Shown piece after piece: positions 40,301 through 49,210 of a DNA stretch of 64,000 bases. Position numbers and translations under genes: made by a program. The notes below the pieces were generated by a model. The model was given only the letters and a program-made list of their open reading frames with translations, ran no database searches and was not told the origin of the DNA. Position 1 is the stretch's first letter; each line of letters opens with the position of its first letter. The DNA comes from Gemmatirosa kalamazoonensis. Its GTDB lineage: Bacteria; Gemmatimonadota; Gemmatimonadetes; Gemmatimonadales; Gemmatimonadaceae. The DNA lies in the NCBI RefSeq assembly GCF_000522985.1, contig NZ_CP007128.1, positions 3,022,220 through 3,086,219 of the forward strand. The letters are read 5' to 3'.

Positions 40301-40443
40301 GCAACCTGGCGACGTGGACGAAATACCGCGGTGTCGATCCGGAGAACGACTACACGGTGACCGGCGGCGGCGACGCCCCGTCCGACTTCCAGACGGTCGG
40401 TCCGGCGACGTACTGGATCGCGCGCATCTCCCTCGGCTTCTGA
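37354..40443 (+). CDS. SusC/RagA-family TonB-dependent outer-membrane receptor 1
   Basis: 1029 residues with a signal peptide (WLFLLTMAAPPSVALAQ). A CarboxypepD-regulatory-like domain spans about 27-110 (GVVTGRVTQSGSGQPIPAA, TNDQGRFTIRAV). The TonB plug follows with SVEDLLNAHAAGVVV, SRIRIRGQSSLNLSNDPIYV, IDGIRM and the SusC signature DINPDEIESIEVVKGPSAAT. The long beta barrel ends in ARISLGF. It forms a lidded importer with the SusD lipoprotein encoded 24 bases downstream. The substrate, an oligosaccharide or peptide, is unknown, and no polysaccharide enzymes are nearby. A GGAG precedes the ATG. Confidence 0.93.
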   Translation: MTRWSKWLFLLTMAAPPSVALAQQGTGVVTGRVTQSGSGQPIPAAQVQIVGTTLGGLTNDQGRFTIRAVPARGVTVRVLRVGYGEQSRAVTVPANGTATVDFTLNVVSVTLTPVVVSTATGEQRSVEIGNSVSQINAAKVTETEPIRSVEDLLNAHAAGVVVTTGTQTGTGSRIRIRGQSSLNLSNDPIYVIDGIRMTSNLGSNAFGTGGSNASRTGDINPDEIESIEVVKGPSAATLYGTDAANGVVVITTKKGRAGPARWTVYGESGLLTDQNTYPYNYTIAGHTATSSAYRECTLPQLSTKACIMDSLRVYAAAHDPDATPIGNGDRYQTGAQLSGGNEVLRYFLSGEREGETGTLTLPTFERQRLDSLGLAIPDYTSRPNNLAKNTFRMNLNATVNPKLDLSLQSGFINLAQRYTLESNATAGLGSHLFGGPGYEGNCNVAVTPATPCHGYRAWTPAYTWSEKVGQKVNRFIASADANWRPFTWNLTHVTVGNDLTDRVDDDLRLRGQGPPLSATYRDGYKGDGRADIRNTTVNITSSATFTPKPWLNTRTSIGTNYVNFQQDQNIAEGQNLPPGAQTATAGANPTVTEATTLQKTLGFFVEEAVALNDRLFLTGALRSDQNSAFGTNFQRVIYPKASVSWLASQEGFFPKADWFNSLRLRFAYGASGVQPGPNDALRTFSATAVRSGATDIPAVTNNLLGNADLKPERSAEFEGGFEAKFFNNRLGLDFTAYQRKTRDALIAAIVAPSAGTGATTVRRNLGAIRNQGLELLANAQLVDQRVFGWDVSVNASTNSNKLLSLGGTPRQILTERQVVENYPLYGWWARPITSYIDKNGDGILTYNADPNLNEVFVGDTAEFRGYTQPRHLVTLTNGFEFLNRRLRLQSLLDYRGGYKAYNNTERIRCVSRNNCAGLMNPGSSLEEQAAVVATRDHPAKTLDGFFEDGTFLKLREMTLSYTLPQAFASRIRSRSAALVLTGRNLATWTKYRGVDPENDYTVTGGGDAPSDFQTVGPATYWIARISLGF

Positions 40444-40466
40444 CACTCACGATGGACTGCACCTTC

Positions 40467-41888
40467 ATGACGAAGCGAATCCCGACCCGGCGCGGGTGGA
40501 CGCTCGGCGGGTTGGGCGCCACGCTCGCGCTGGGCGCGATGCTGTCGGCGTGCAACAGCCCGACCGATACGCTGCTCCAGGCAACCGATCCCGACATCAT
40601 CAACCCGGGCGACGTGCAGAACGCCGACGGCGCGCTGGCCTTGTACTACGGCGCGCTCAAGCGGCTCCAAGACGCGACGGCGGCCGGCGGCACGAACGGC
40701 AACGAGAGCACGTGGCTGTTCGGGGGCCTGCTCGCCGACGAGTGGTCGACCAGCTCCACCTTCGTGCAGAACGACGAGGGCGACGAGCGTTCGATCCAGC
40801 TCAACAACTCCACCGTCACGTTCGAGTTCCGAACGCTCTCGCGGCTCCGCACGTCGTCGAACCAGGCGATCGCCGCGATGAAGCAGTACCGCGCGAGCGA
40901 GAGCAGCCGCATCGCAGAGCTGTACATGACGCGCGGCTTCGCCGAGTTGCAGATGGCCTCGGACTTCTGCAACGGCATCCCGCTCAGCGAGGGGACGACA
41001 GAGACGATCACCTACGGCAAGCCGCTGACGAACGCCGAGGTGTTCACGGTCGCGGCGGCGTCGCTCGACTCGGCCATCGCGCTGGCGACGGCGACCGACG
41101 CGGCGACGGTGACCGTGCGCAACGCTGCGCGCGTGCTGAAGGCGCGCGCGCAGCTCGGCCTCGGGCAGATCGCCGAAGCCGGAGCGACGGTGAGCGCGGC
41201 GGCGATCCCGTCGACGTTCACGTACGACATCCAATTCTCGCTCACGACGCGCGACAACGGCCTGTGGTCGCAGGCGGCGAGCCAGTACCGCTACACGGTG
41301 GGCGACTCGCTCGAGGGCAACGCGCACAACCTGCTCGTGAAGAACGCGATCCCGTTCTTCTCGGCGAAGGACCCGCGCGTGCCGGCGAGCTACAAGGTCG
41401 CCGCGAACGGCAAGGACACGACGAAGGCGCAGGACGGTAAAACCTTCGTGCGCGTGACGACGCTGTGGAACCAGACGACGTCGGTCGCGCTCGCGAACTA
41501 CCTCGACGCGCAGCTCATCCTCGCCGAGGCGCGCCTGAAGGCGGGCGATGCGGCGGGGATGCTGCAGATCCTGAACGCGCTCCGCGCGAACCCGCCGAAG
41601 ATCGGCGAGGTGCAGCCGTCTGCGATGCCGGCGCTCACGGATCCCGGCACCGCGGACAAGCGGCTCGATCTGCTCTTCCGCGAGAAGGCGTTCTGGACGT
41701 TCAGCCGCGGCCAACGGCTCGGCGATCTGCGCCGGCTCGTGCGGCAGTACGGTCGTGCGCCGGAGAACACGTTCCCGGTGGGCGAGCACTACCGGGGCGG
41801 CAACTACGGCGCCGACGTGAACCTGCCGGTGCCGCAGGACGAGCAGAACAACCCGAACTTCACGCAGTGCCTCGACCGCAAGGCGTGA
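40467..41888 (+). CDS. SusD/RagB-family outer-membrane lipoprotein 1
   Basis: 473 residues from the ATG at 40467; an ATG five codons earlier (40452) is equally open. The lipoprotein signal is LALGAMLSAC with the lipidated Cys. The mature part has the TPR-rich SusD pattern: NPGDVQNADGALALYYGAL near the start, TRGFAELQMASDFCNGIPLSEG in the middle and LFREKAFWTFSRGQRLGDLRR near the end. It also has the SusD-typical NFPV-like closing segment (NTFPVGEHYRGGNYG). It caps the SusC barrel encoded just upstream and captures the nutrient. A strong terminator follows. Confidence 0.9.
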   Translation: MTKRIPTRRGWTLGGLGATLALGAMLSACNSPTDTLLQATDPDIINPGDVQNADGALALYYGALKRLQDATAAGGTNGNESTWLFGGLLADEWSTSSTFVQNDEGDERSIQLNNSTVTFEFRTLSRLRTSSNQAIAAMKQYRASESSRIAELYMTRGFAELQMASDFCNGIPLSEGTTETITYGKPLTNAEVFTVAAASLDSAIALATATDAATVTVRNAARVLKARAQLGLGQIAEAGATVSAAAIPSTFTYDIQFSLTTRDNGLWSQAASQYRYTVGDSLEGNAHNLLVKNAIPFFSAKDPRVPASYKVAANGKDTTKAQDGKTFVRVTTLWNQTTSVALANYLDAQLILAEARLKAGDAAGMLQILNALRANPPKIGEVQPSAMPALTDPGTADKRLDLLFREKAFWTFSRGQRLGDLRRLVRQYGRAPENTFPVGEHYRGGNYGADVNLPVPQDEQNNPNFTQCLDRKA

Positions 41889-41910
41889 CCCGCGGCGACG
41901 CACGGAGGTG

Positions 41911-41956
41911 AGAGTGGGCGGCCGGCTCGGTGAGCCGCCCGCCCACTCTTTTTTTT
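41911..41956 (+). terminator. Terminator after SusC/SusD pair 1
   Basis: AGAGTGGGC pairs with GCCCACTCT, and an inner GC stem extends it; eight T follow. Confidence 0.93.
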
Positions 41957-42166
41957 CGGTGCGCGGTACCTGTCGGGTGACGAGGCGCGTAGCTTCGTGC
42001 TGAGCCGCTCACCGGTGTGACGTAAGGTGTGACCGTCGCCGTCGACTTCGGGTCCACGGGATCGGTCGATGGTGTCACGTACCCGCACGCAGGACGATCG
42101 TCGGCCGTGCGTGCGGGCATTCCTGTTCGAACTCCTAACCAGTGACAGGGCATGGGGAGGACCGAC

Positions 42167-45100
42167 ATGCGGTACGCATCACGGGGGATGCTCGCGGGAG
42201 TGCTGATCGCTGCCAGCGCGGTCACGCTCGGAGCCCAGCAGCAGACGGGCATCGTGGCGGGCCGGGTCACCGAACGCGGGTCGAACGCGCCGCTCGTCGC
42301 CGCGCAGGTGATGATCGTGGGCACGACGCGCGGGACGGTGACGGGCGAGGACGGCCGGTATCGACTCACCGGCGTGCCCGCGGGGAGCGCGCAGCTGCGT
42401 GTGCTGCGCATCGGCTACCGCGCCGTGACGCAGCCGATCACCGTGACGGCGGGGCAGACGACGACGGCCGACGTGCAGCTCGACGCGTCCGCGGTGAGCC
42501 TCGACCAGATGGTCGTCTCGGCCACCGGCGCGACGGAGCGCAAGCGTGAGAACGGCAACGACGTCGGCGTCATCAAGCCGGGCGACAAGGTCAGCATCGC
42601 CGCGACGCCCACACTCTCGGCCGTGCTGACCGGCAAGACCGCCGGCCTCACGGTGACGCAGGGCGCCGGCTCGCCGGGCGCGAGCTCGCGCATCCGGATC
42701 CGCGGGTCGAACTCGGTGTCGCTGTCGAACGAGCCGCTGCTCATCATCGACGGCGTGCGCGTGAACAACGACGTCGCGGCGTCGTCGCTCGGCGTCGGCG
42801 GCCAGCAGACGAACCGGTTCGACGACATCAACCCCGAGGACATCGAGTCGATCGAGGTGCTCAAGGGGCCGGCCGCCTCGGCGCTGTACGGCACCGCGGC
42901 CGCGAACGGCGTGATCCAGATCGTGACGCGCAAGGGGCGCACGGGGAAGACGCAGTGGCGCGCGTACGGACAGTACGGAACGCTGCAGGATCCGACCGAC
43001 TACCCGTCGAACTACTTCACGGCGGGCTTCAACGGGGCGAGCGGCTCGACGGCGTTCAACGGGAACTGCATCCTCGACCTGCAGACGCGCGGGCTGTGCC
43101 GCGCGGACCAGACGATGTCGTTCAACCCGCTCACGTTCTACAGCGTGCAGGGGACGGGGCATGCGCGCGACTTCGGCGCGAGCGCGTCGGGCGGCGGCGA
43201 CGCGGCGCAGTACTTCGTGAGCTACGACGGCAACTTCACGCAGGGCACGTACGCACCGAGCAAGGTGCGCATGAACAGCGGGCGCGCGAACATCAACGCC
43301 CGGCTCCGCGGCAACCTCACCTCGCAGTTCACGACGAACTACGTGGACCGCCGCATCGGCCTGCCGTACAACGACAACAACATCTACGGCGTGGTGCCCA
43401 ACGGCGTGCTCGGTAAGGCGGGGAACTGCGTCGCCGGGAACACCTCGCCGGCGTGCGTGGTGAGCGGAGTGCGCGACACGCTCGGCTCGGGCTTCTACTC
43501 GCGGTTGCCGAGCACGTTCTACTTCGTGTCGAACGAGCAGGCGGTACGGCGGTTCATCGCCGGCAACAACACGACGTGGCAGCCGTTCTCGTGGCTCACC
43601 GGCGTGGCGCAGCTCGGCATCGACGCGGACAACTCCGCGGACCTGTACCTGAATCCGGCGAACATCGTCACCGACATCAACCAGGGCCTGGCCGAGGGCG
43701 CGCGCACGCGCCGCGCGTACGGGAACTACAACTACAACGCGAACGGCAGCTTCACGGCGACGCGCAACCTCCTCACGTCGCTGCAGAGCCAGACGTCCGC
43801 GGGCGGGCAGTTCGTCGACGAGCGGCGCAACTGGACGCAGGGCACGGGGCGGCAGCTCGTTCCGGGCACCGGGTCGCTCGCCACGGTGGGCGCGGGGAAG
43901 GACGTGAACGAGCTGAATCAGGAGATCAAGACGGTCGGCGGCTATGTGCGCGAGCAGCTCGCGTGGCGCGACCGGCTGTTCGTGACCGGCGCGCTACGCG
44001 CCGACGAGAACAGCGCGTTCGGTAAGGACTTCAAGCTCGCGTACTATCCGGCGGCGAGCCTGTCGTGGGTGATCTCGGAGGAGCCGTTCTTCCAGAGCAT
44101 TCCCGGGGTCGGGAGCTCGAGCGTGCTCGATCAGCTCCGGCTGCGCACGTCGTACGGCCGCTCCGGGCAGCGCCCCGGCTTCCGCCAGGCGGACACGTAC
44201 CTCAGCGCCGTCTCGGTAGCGAACGTCGGCGGGCAGGAGCTCACCGCGGTGGTCATCGGCGGCACCGGCAACGCGGGGCTCAAGCCGGAGATCTCCGACG
44301 AACAGGAGATCGGGTTCGACGCCAGCTTCCTGAAGAACCGTCTCGGCATCACGTACACGTTCTTCAACAAGGTCACGCGCGACGCGCTGATCGCGCAGAC
44401 GCTCGCGCCGTCGCTCGGTGTCAGCACCTCGCGCTTCGTCAACCTGGGCAAGGTCTCGAACAACGGCCACGAGCTGCAGGTCAACGCGACCGCGGTGGAC
44501 CTGAAGAACGCGAAGTTCACGGTCGATCTCACGGGTTCGATCCTGCACAATGAGCTGAAGCAGCTCGGCGGCGTGCCGCCGATCTTCTTCAACGGCAGCC
44601 GCCAGCGTCACCAGGAAGGCTACCCGCTCGGCGCGTTCTTCCAGCGCAAGTACACGTTCCAGGACAAGAACGGCGACGGGATCATCAGCCGCGTGGGGTG
44701 CACCACCGCGGTCACTCAGACGGACCCGTCGTGCGAGCTCGTACTCGCCGATACGTCGACGGCGGCGCAGTTCATCGGCAGCGTGCTGCCGACGCGCGAG
44801 TTCTCCGTCACGCCGACGCTCACGCTGTTCCAGCATCTGCGCGTCGGCGCGCTGATCCAGCACCGCGGCGGCAACTACGCGTACAACGAGACCGAAGAGT
44901 TCCGCTGCACGGCGTCGTCGATCCGCAACTGCCGCGCGATCAACGACCGGACGGCGCCGCTCGAGGACCAGGCGGCCGCGATCGCGTACACGCTGGGCGG
45001 CACGAGCGCGGGCTACATCGAGAAGGCGGACTACACGAAGTTCCGGGAGCTGTCGATCGGCTACATCGTCCCGCGGAGCCTCCTGCGCTTCGGCGGCTTC

Positions 45101-45268
45101 GACGCCGCGACGGTCACGGTGGCCGGGCGCAATCTCGCGACGTGGACGAAGTACAAGGGCTTCGATCCGGAGGTCAACGCGGCGGCGGCGACCGGCTTCT
45201 CGCAGTTCGACTTCCTCACGCAGCCCCAGCTGCGCATGTGGACCCTGCGCGTGGACCTGACCTTCTGA
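42167..45268 (+). CDS. SusC/RagA-family TonB-dependent outer-membrane receptor 2
   Basis: 1033 residues if it starts at MRYASRG, which has GGGGAGG at the right distance; an in-frame ATG at 42152 lacks one. The signal peptide is MLAGVLIAASAVTLGAQ. The CarboxypepD-like domain covers IVAGRVTERGSNAPLVAA to EDGRYRLTGV. The plug follows with PTLSAVLTGKTAGLTV, SRIRIRGSNSVSLSNEPLLI and DINPEDIESIEVLKGPAAS. The C-terminal strand is TLRVDLTF. It resembles receptor 1 throughout, pointing to duplication of the whole pair. The SusD partner starts 25 bases after the stop. Confidence 0.93.
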   Translation: MRYASRGMLAGVLIAASAVTLGAQQQTGIVAGRVTERGSNAPLVAAQVMIVGTTRGTVTGEDGRYRLTGVPAGSAQLRVLRIGYRAVTQPITVTAGQTTTADVQLDASAVSLDQMVVSATGATERKRENGNDVGVIKPGDKVSIAATPTLSAVLTGKTAGLTVTQGAGSPGASSRIRIRGSNSVSLSNEPLLIIDGVRVNNDVAASSLGVGGQQTNRFDDINPEDIESIEVLKGPAASALYGTAAANGVIQIVTRKGRTGKTQWRAYGQYGTLQDPTDYPSNYFTAGFNGASGSTAFNGNCILDLQTRGLCRADQTMSFNPLTFYSVQGTGHARDFGASASGGGDAAQYFVSYDGNFTQGTYAPSKVRMNSGRANINARLRGNLTSQFTTNYVDRRIGLPYNDNNIYGVVPNGVLGKAGNCVAGNTSPACVVSGVRDTLGSGFYSRLPSTFYFVSNEQAVRRFIAGNNTTWQPFSWLTGVAQLGIDADNSADLYLNPANIVTDINQGLAEGARTRRAYGNYNYNANGSFTATRNLLTSLQSQTSAGGQFVDERRNWTQGTGRQLVPGTGSLATVGAGKDVNELNQEIKTVGGYVREQLAWRDRLFVTGALRADENSAFGKDFKLAYYPAASLSWVISEEPFFQSIPGVGSSSVLDQLRLRTSYGRSGQRPGFRQADTYLSAVSVANVGGQELTAVVIGGTGNAGLKPEISDEQEIGFDASFLKNRLGITYTFFNKVTRDALIAQTLAPSLGVSTSRFVNLGKVSNNGHELQVNATAVDLKNAKFTVDLTGSILHNELKQLGGVPPIFFNGSRQRHQEGYPLGAFFQRKYTFQDKNGDGIISRVGCTTAVTQTDPSCELVLADTSTAAQFIGSVLPTREFSVTPTLTLFQHLRVGALIQHRGGNYAYNETEEFRCTASSIRNCRAINDRTAPLEDQAAAIAYTLGGTSAGYIEKADYTKFRELSIGYIVPRSLLRFGGFDAATVTVAGRNLATWTKYKGFDPEVNAAAATGFSQFDFLTQPQLRMWTLRVDLTF

Positions 45269-45293
45269 GCCGCGACCGGAGACGACTTCAGTC

Positions 45294-46730
45294 ATGACCT
45301 ACACGCATGCCTTTCTGCGCCGCGGCGCGCTGCGCGGGGCCGTCCGCGGCGCCGCGGCCGGCTCGCTCGCCGTCGCGGCCAGCGCGCTTTCTGCCTGCGA
45401 TCTGAACAAGACGCTGCACGTCACCGACGTCGATGTCGCGACGCCGGGCGCGGTGGCGAACAAGGCCGGCCTCCCCGTGGTGTACGCCGGCGGCCGCGCC
45501 GACTTCTCGGTCGCGTTCGGCGGAACAGACCACGCGGTGACGATGCCCGGGCTACTGACCGACGAGCTGCGCGACATCGACACGTTCCCGACGCGCATCG
45601 AGGTGGATCAGCGCAACATCACCACGGTCGCCGGCGGCCTGCAGACGACGAACGGCACCATCGGCACGTGGTATCGCAACATGCACCAGGCGCGCGCGTC
45701 GCTGGAGCGTGCGACGGCCGCGTTCGCGCAGTTCGACGCGTCGAACCCACAGCGCGCCGAGCTGCACGCGCTCGACGGCTTCGTCTACGTGATGTTCGCC
45801 GAGGACTTCTGCAACGGCATCGCCTTCTCGAAGCTCGACGAGACGGGCGCCACGACGTTCGGCGCGCCGCAGACGACGACGCAGGTGCTCGACCGCGCGA
45901 TCGCGCAGTTCGACTCGGCGACCGCCGTCGCCAAGGCGGGGACGCCCGAGGCGTACCTGGCGCAGCTCGGAAAAGCGCGCGCGTTGCTCGACCAGAACAA
46001 GGTCGCCGAGGCCGCGGTCGCCGCGGCGAGCGTGCCGGTGACGTTCCAGTACCAGGTGGCCTACTCGGAGAACAGCAACCGCGAGAACAACGGGGTGCAC
46101 GTGAACACCGGCCCCGTGTCCAAGCGGTTCGCGGTCGCCGACAAGGACGGCATCAACGGGCTCGCGTTCCGCACGCTCGGCTGGAACCAGGCGACGGGCA
46201 CCGGCGACATCCGCGTCCGCTGGTACCAGTCGGGGATCGGGCAGGACGGCGCCTCCCCGGCGTACTACACGCTGAAGTACGCGAACCGTTCGGCGCCGAT
46301 CACGCTCGCCGACGGCATCGAGGCGCAGCTCATCATCGCCGAGAATCAGCTGAAGAACAACGACGTCACCGGCTACCTGAAGACGCTGAACGATCTGCGC
46401 GCGAACACGACGCTCCTCGGCCGCGCGCCGATCACGCAGTCGGGGCAGACGGCGACGGCGCTGCCGGCGCTCACCGATCCGGGCACCGTGGCGGGGCGCG
46501 TCGATCAGCTGTTCGCCGAGCGCGCGTTCTGGCTCTACCTCACCGGCCATCGCCTCGGCGACATGCGCCGGCTGATCAAGTATTACGGTCGCAACGCGGA
46601 GTCGGTGTTCCCGACGGGCACGTACACCGGCGCCGCCGGCGGCACGTTCGGGAAGGACGTGAACTTCCCCGTGTACGTGGACGAGCAGAACAACACGGCA
46701 GCGCCGCAGTGCACGGATCGCAACCCGTGA
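45294..46730 (+). CDS. SusD/RagB-family outer-membrane lipoprotein 2
   Basis: 478 residues with a long basic start and lipobox SALSAC. The SusD pattern is present: VDVATPGAVANKAGLPVVY, WYRNMHQARASLERATAAF, DGFVYVMFAEDFCNGIAF, FAERAFWLYLTGHRLGDMRR and the closing NAESVFPTGTY with FPVYVDEQNN. It is the partner of receptor 2. The two domains of SusD align in order with lipoprotein 1 but with many substitutions, so the ligand may differ. Confidence 0.9.
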   Translation: MTYTHAFLRRGALRGAVRGAAAGSLAVAASALSACDLNKTLHVTDVDVATPGAVANKAGLPVVYAGGRADFSVAFGGTDHAVTMPGLLTDELRDIDTFPTRIEVDQRNITTVAGGLQTTNGTIGTWYRNMHQARASLERATAAFAQFDASNPQRAELHALDGFVYVMFAEDFCNGIAFSKLDETGATTFGAPQTTTQVLDRAIAQFDSATAVAKAGTPEAYLAQLGKARALLDQNKVAEAAVAAASVPVTFQYQVAYSENSNRENNGVHVNTGPVSKRFAVADKDGINGLAFRTLGWNQATGTGDIRVRWYQSGIGQDGASPAYYTLKYANRSAPITLADGIEAQLIIAENQLKNNDVTGYLKTLNDLRANTTLLGRAPITQSGQTATALPALTDPGTVAGRVDQLFAERAFWLYLTGHRLGDMRRLIKYYGRNAESVFPTGTYTGAAGGTFGKDVNFPVYVDEQNNTAAPQCTDRNP

Positions 46731-46849
46731 CGCGATAGCACGGGGCAGGGCGCACGACCCGGGACGACGAACGCGATGTTCGCCGCCCCGGGCCGCGTCC
46801 GGGGCCGCGTCCGGGGTCGCCGCACGACAGTTGCATCGGCGAGCGGGCG

Positions 46850-47590
46850 ATGAACGCTCGCGAATCTCTATCGTGCGCGCGCCGCGGTCGGCGCGCCCTC
46901 ACGGCACTGCTGCTCGGGGCCGCGCCGTGGCCGGCGATGGGTCAGCTGCCCGGCCTTCCCGTGTTCCAGGGCGCGTTTCCCGCGCCGGGGCTCGCGGTCG
47001 GCGCCGACGTCGGGCGGGACGCGGGCCGGACGATGCTCGCCGGCGCCGTGGGATACGGCCCGCGCTCGGGCCGCTTCGGGCTCGTGGCCGGCGCCGGCGT
47101 GTTCACCGCGTCGGCGCCCGGCTTCGGCGGCTCGCGCTTCGCGTACGGCGCGCGCTTCGCGCTCCGGGCCGTGCAGTTCGCGAACCAGCGGCTGGCGATC
47201 ACTCCGTTCGCCGGCTTCGGGTCGACGCGCGCGCGGCTCACCAGCGGTACGGTGGCCGGGCTGCCGGCGACCCCGCCGGACATCGGAAAGGTGATGCAGA
47301 TGGACCGCATCCCCCTCGGCATCGCGGCCGGGGGGCGCTTCCGGATCGGAGACGCGCGCGCGCTCGCGCTGTCGCTGGCGCCGGCCTACACGCTCGACCG
47401 ACGCACGGGCGGCTCGCTCGACGCGACGAAGTGGAACCTCCGGGTCGCCGCCGTCGCCGACCTCGCGCTGACGTCGCGGCTGGGCGTGAGCCTGGCGAGC
47501 GAGTTCGGTCAGTCCACGAGCCTGCCGGAGCCCGGGCCGACCGGATCGCAGATCGGACTCGGCGTCTCGTTCGCGTTCGCGCGCCGCTGA
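46850..47590 (+). CDS. Secreted small outer-membrane-barrel-like protein
   Basis: 246 residues. A basic start and a hydrophobic stretch (ALTALLLGAAPWPAMGQ) form a signal peptide. The rest is alternating small and aromatic residues in short strands (RFGLVAGAGVFTASAPGFGG, LAITPFAGFGSTRA, LALSLAPAYTLDRR). It closes with IGLGVSFAFARR, in keeping with an 8- to 10-strand barrel. The family is not recognised. It follows SusC/SusD pair 2 by 119 bases and precedes another barrel-like gene. The ATG is preceded by GCGAGCGGGCG without a clear Shine-Dalgarno. Confidence 0.6.
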   Translation: MNARESLSCARRGRRALTALLLGAAPWPAMGQLPGLPVFQGAFPAPGLAVGADVGRDAGRTMLAGAVGYGPRSGRFGLVAGAGVFTASAPGFGGSRFAYGARFALRAVQFANQRLAITPFAGFGSTRARLTSGTVAGLPATPPDIGKVMQMDRIPLGIAAGGRFRIGDARALALSLAPAYTLDRRTGGSLDATKWNLRVAAVADLALTSRLGVSLASEFGQSTSLPEPGPTGSQIGLGVSFAFARR

Positions 47591-47729
47591 CCCCGCCGAG
47601 GCGTCGCGAGCCGAGCGCGGCGCACGTCACGCCGTGCGCTGCCGGCGGGGCCGCCATTGCTTCTAGATTGCGCGCGCCGGCGGGCGCGCCCGCCGATTCC
47701 GCCCATCCCGTCCCTTCGCGCACGCGCTC

Positions 47730-48377
47730 ATGTCACGCTGTCGCACGCTCGCTGTCCTCGCCGCCCTCACGCTCGCGCCGCTCGGCGCGGCACGCGCGCA
47801 GGCGTGGTTCTATCCGTCGTTCCAGGTGCCGAGCACCACGGAGCGGGAGTACAACTTCGGCGCGGCGGCCGCGTCGGGCGCCGCGTTCGTGTTCCAGTGG
47901 CGCGAAGGGTTCGCGCCCGGCTCGCAGCTGTCGCTCGACGCGGGGCTCGCGGACCCGAGCGGACCGTCGAACACGCTGCTCGTCGTCGCCGGGAACTATG
48001 CGCGCGAGCTGTCGCGGGCCACGGCCACGCAGCCGCTCGATCTGCTGCTCACCGCGGGGCTCGGCCTCGCCGCGGGCGACGGCCCGGCGCTGGTGCGGAT
48101 CCCGTTAGGCGTGTCGGTGGGGCACACCTTCCCGCTCGAGGGCGGGATGTCGATCACGCCGTACGTCCACCCGCGCGTGTCGCTCGACGTGTGGACGCGG
48201 GAGCGCGGCGGCGATCGCAGCTATCTGTCGCTCGACTTCGACGTGGGAGCGAACTTCGCGCTGACGCCGGAGACGTCGCTCCGCGGGAGCTTCATCTTCT
48301 CGGGGAACAGCGCGGCGTCCGGCAGCGGATTCGGGATCTCGCTGGCGATCACGCCCCCGGGGCTGCGGAAGCGGTAG
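47730..48377 (+). CDS. Secreted small outer-membrane-barrel-like protein
   Basis: 215 residues with signal peptide LAVLAALTLAPLGAARAQ. The mature protein starts with WFYPSFQVPSTTEREYNFG, followed by amphipathic strands (GAAFVFQWREGFAPGSQLSL, ISLGVSVGHTF-like and YVHPRVSLDVW). It ends GFGISLAITPPG. It is probably a small outer-membrane barrel. No family is recognised. It contains one GTTAGGC used as Pro-Leu-Gly. It converges on a lipoprotein gene; a hairpin lies at the junction. Confidence 0.6.
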   Translation: MSRCRTLAVLAALTLAPLGAARAQAWFYPSFQVPSTTEREYNFGAAAASGAAFVFQWREGFAPGSQLSLDAGLADPSGPSNTLLVVAGNYARELSRATATQPLDLLLTAGLGLAAGDGPALVRIPLGVSVGHTFPLEGGMSITPYVHPRVSLDVWTRERGGDRSYLSLDFDVGANFALTPETSLRGSFIFSGNSAASGSGFGISLAITPPGLRKR

Positions 48378-48381
48378 CGGT

Positions 48382-48417
48382 CGGCGACGCCGGGCGGGCG
48401 ACGTCAGGGCGTCGCCG
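48382..48417. terminator. Hairpin between convergent genes
   Basis: CGGCGACGCC and GGCGTCGCCG arms, 10 bp, with a 16-base loop. It overlaps the 3' end of the lipoprotein gene and has no T run. Confidence 0.4.
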
Positions 48418-48988
48418 TCTTCACGAGGATCGCGTTCGCGATGCGCCGCTCGAGCGAGCCGGTGGTCACGCAGCGCACGGGATCGCCGCTCGTCGCCATC
48501 GGGCGCGCGTTCGCGGTGACCATCGACGAGACGTTCGCCTGGCCGTTCGCGGCGGGAGAGACGACGGTCGAGACGTCGAGCGAGACCTCGTAGGTGTTCG
48601 CCTTGTCGTCGCCGGTGATGTCGGTGCCGCACGTGATGATCTGCGACAGCCGCAGCTTGCCGAGGCGCCCGCGCAGGCGCGTGCCCTTCGACATGATCTG
48701 CTTCGCCGGATCGACGTAGCCGGTGACCGGGATCTGCAGCTCGCCGTACACCGCGGGAAGCTTGCTCCACGCGACGTCGGGCGCGGCCTTGATCGTCTGC
48801 ACGACCGAACGATCCTCGGCCATCGTGCGCGCCTCCATCGCACCGTCGGCCGTCTCGACGCGCGTGGTGGTCGGCGTGAGCGCGACCTGCTCGGGCGACG
48901 GGTTGCTCGCGGCGGGCGCGCAGGCGGCGAGGGCGAGCAGGGCGGCGCTCGAAGCGAGTCGGAAGGCAGCGGGAAGCGAGCGGTGCAT
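48404..48988 (-). CDS. Putative lipoprotein of unknown function
   Basis: 194 residues from the ATG at 48988; the open frame continues upstream but without a signal. The lipobox is LLALAACAP. The mature part starts with a Thr-rich linker and a strand TTTRVETADGAMEART. Two or three further strand pairs follow: KLPAVYGELQIPVTGYVD, LSQIITCGTDI, TYEVSLDVSTVV and VRCVTTGSLERRIANAI. The alternating pattern suggests a compact beta sandwich in the periplasm. The family is not recognised. The gene is divergent from the receiver-domain protein at 49211. Confidence 0.6.
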   Translation of the reverse strand: MHRSLPAAFRLASSAALLALAACAPAASNPSPEQVALTPTTTRVETADGAMEARTMAEDRSVVQTIKAAPDVAWSKLPAVYGELQIPVTGYVDPAKQIMSKGTRLRGRLGKLRLSQIITCGTDITGDDKANTYEVSLDVSTVVSPAANGQANVSSMVTANARPMATSGDPVRCVTTGSLERRIANAILVKTATP

Positions 48989-49210
48989 CGGCGTCTCGGA
49001 GGCGGGAGCGGCAGGAGAAGCCCGCGCGGGGGCATCGCGGGGTACGTTGCAACGATGCTGGCCAGACGCTGGAAATGCCAGAGTGCGTCGTCGGCGTTGC
49101 TCCCAGCGCGCGCGGTCGCTAGCGTCCGGCGCGCAGCAGGAGACGTCCCTTTCGGGTTCACCGGGCGCGGGAATTGCCCGCCGTGTCCGGTACCCCTCCG
49201 ATCGCCAAGC

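Noticed and set aside
37810-40446. Minus-strand open frame of 878 codons
   Set aside because: Antisense to SusC 1; Arg/Val/Glu-rich without any recognisable motif.
46788-46820. Direct repeat CCGCGTCCGGGG (two copies)
   Set aside because: Too short and of the dominant composition; no position relative to a promoter makes it a site.
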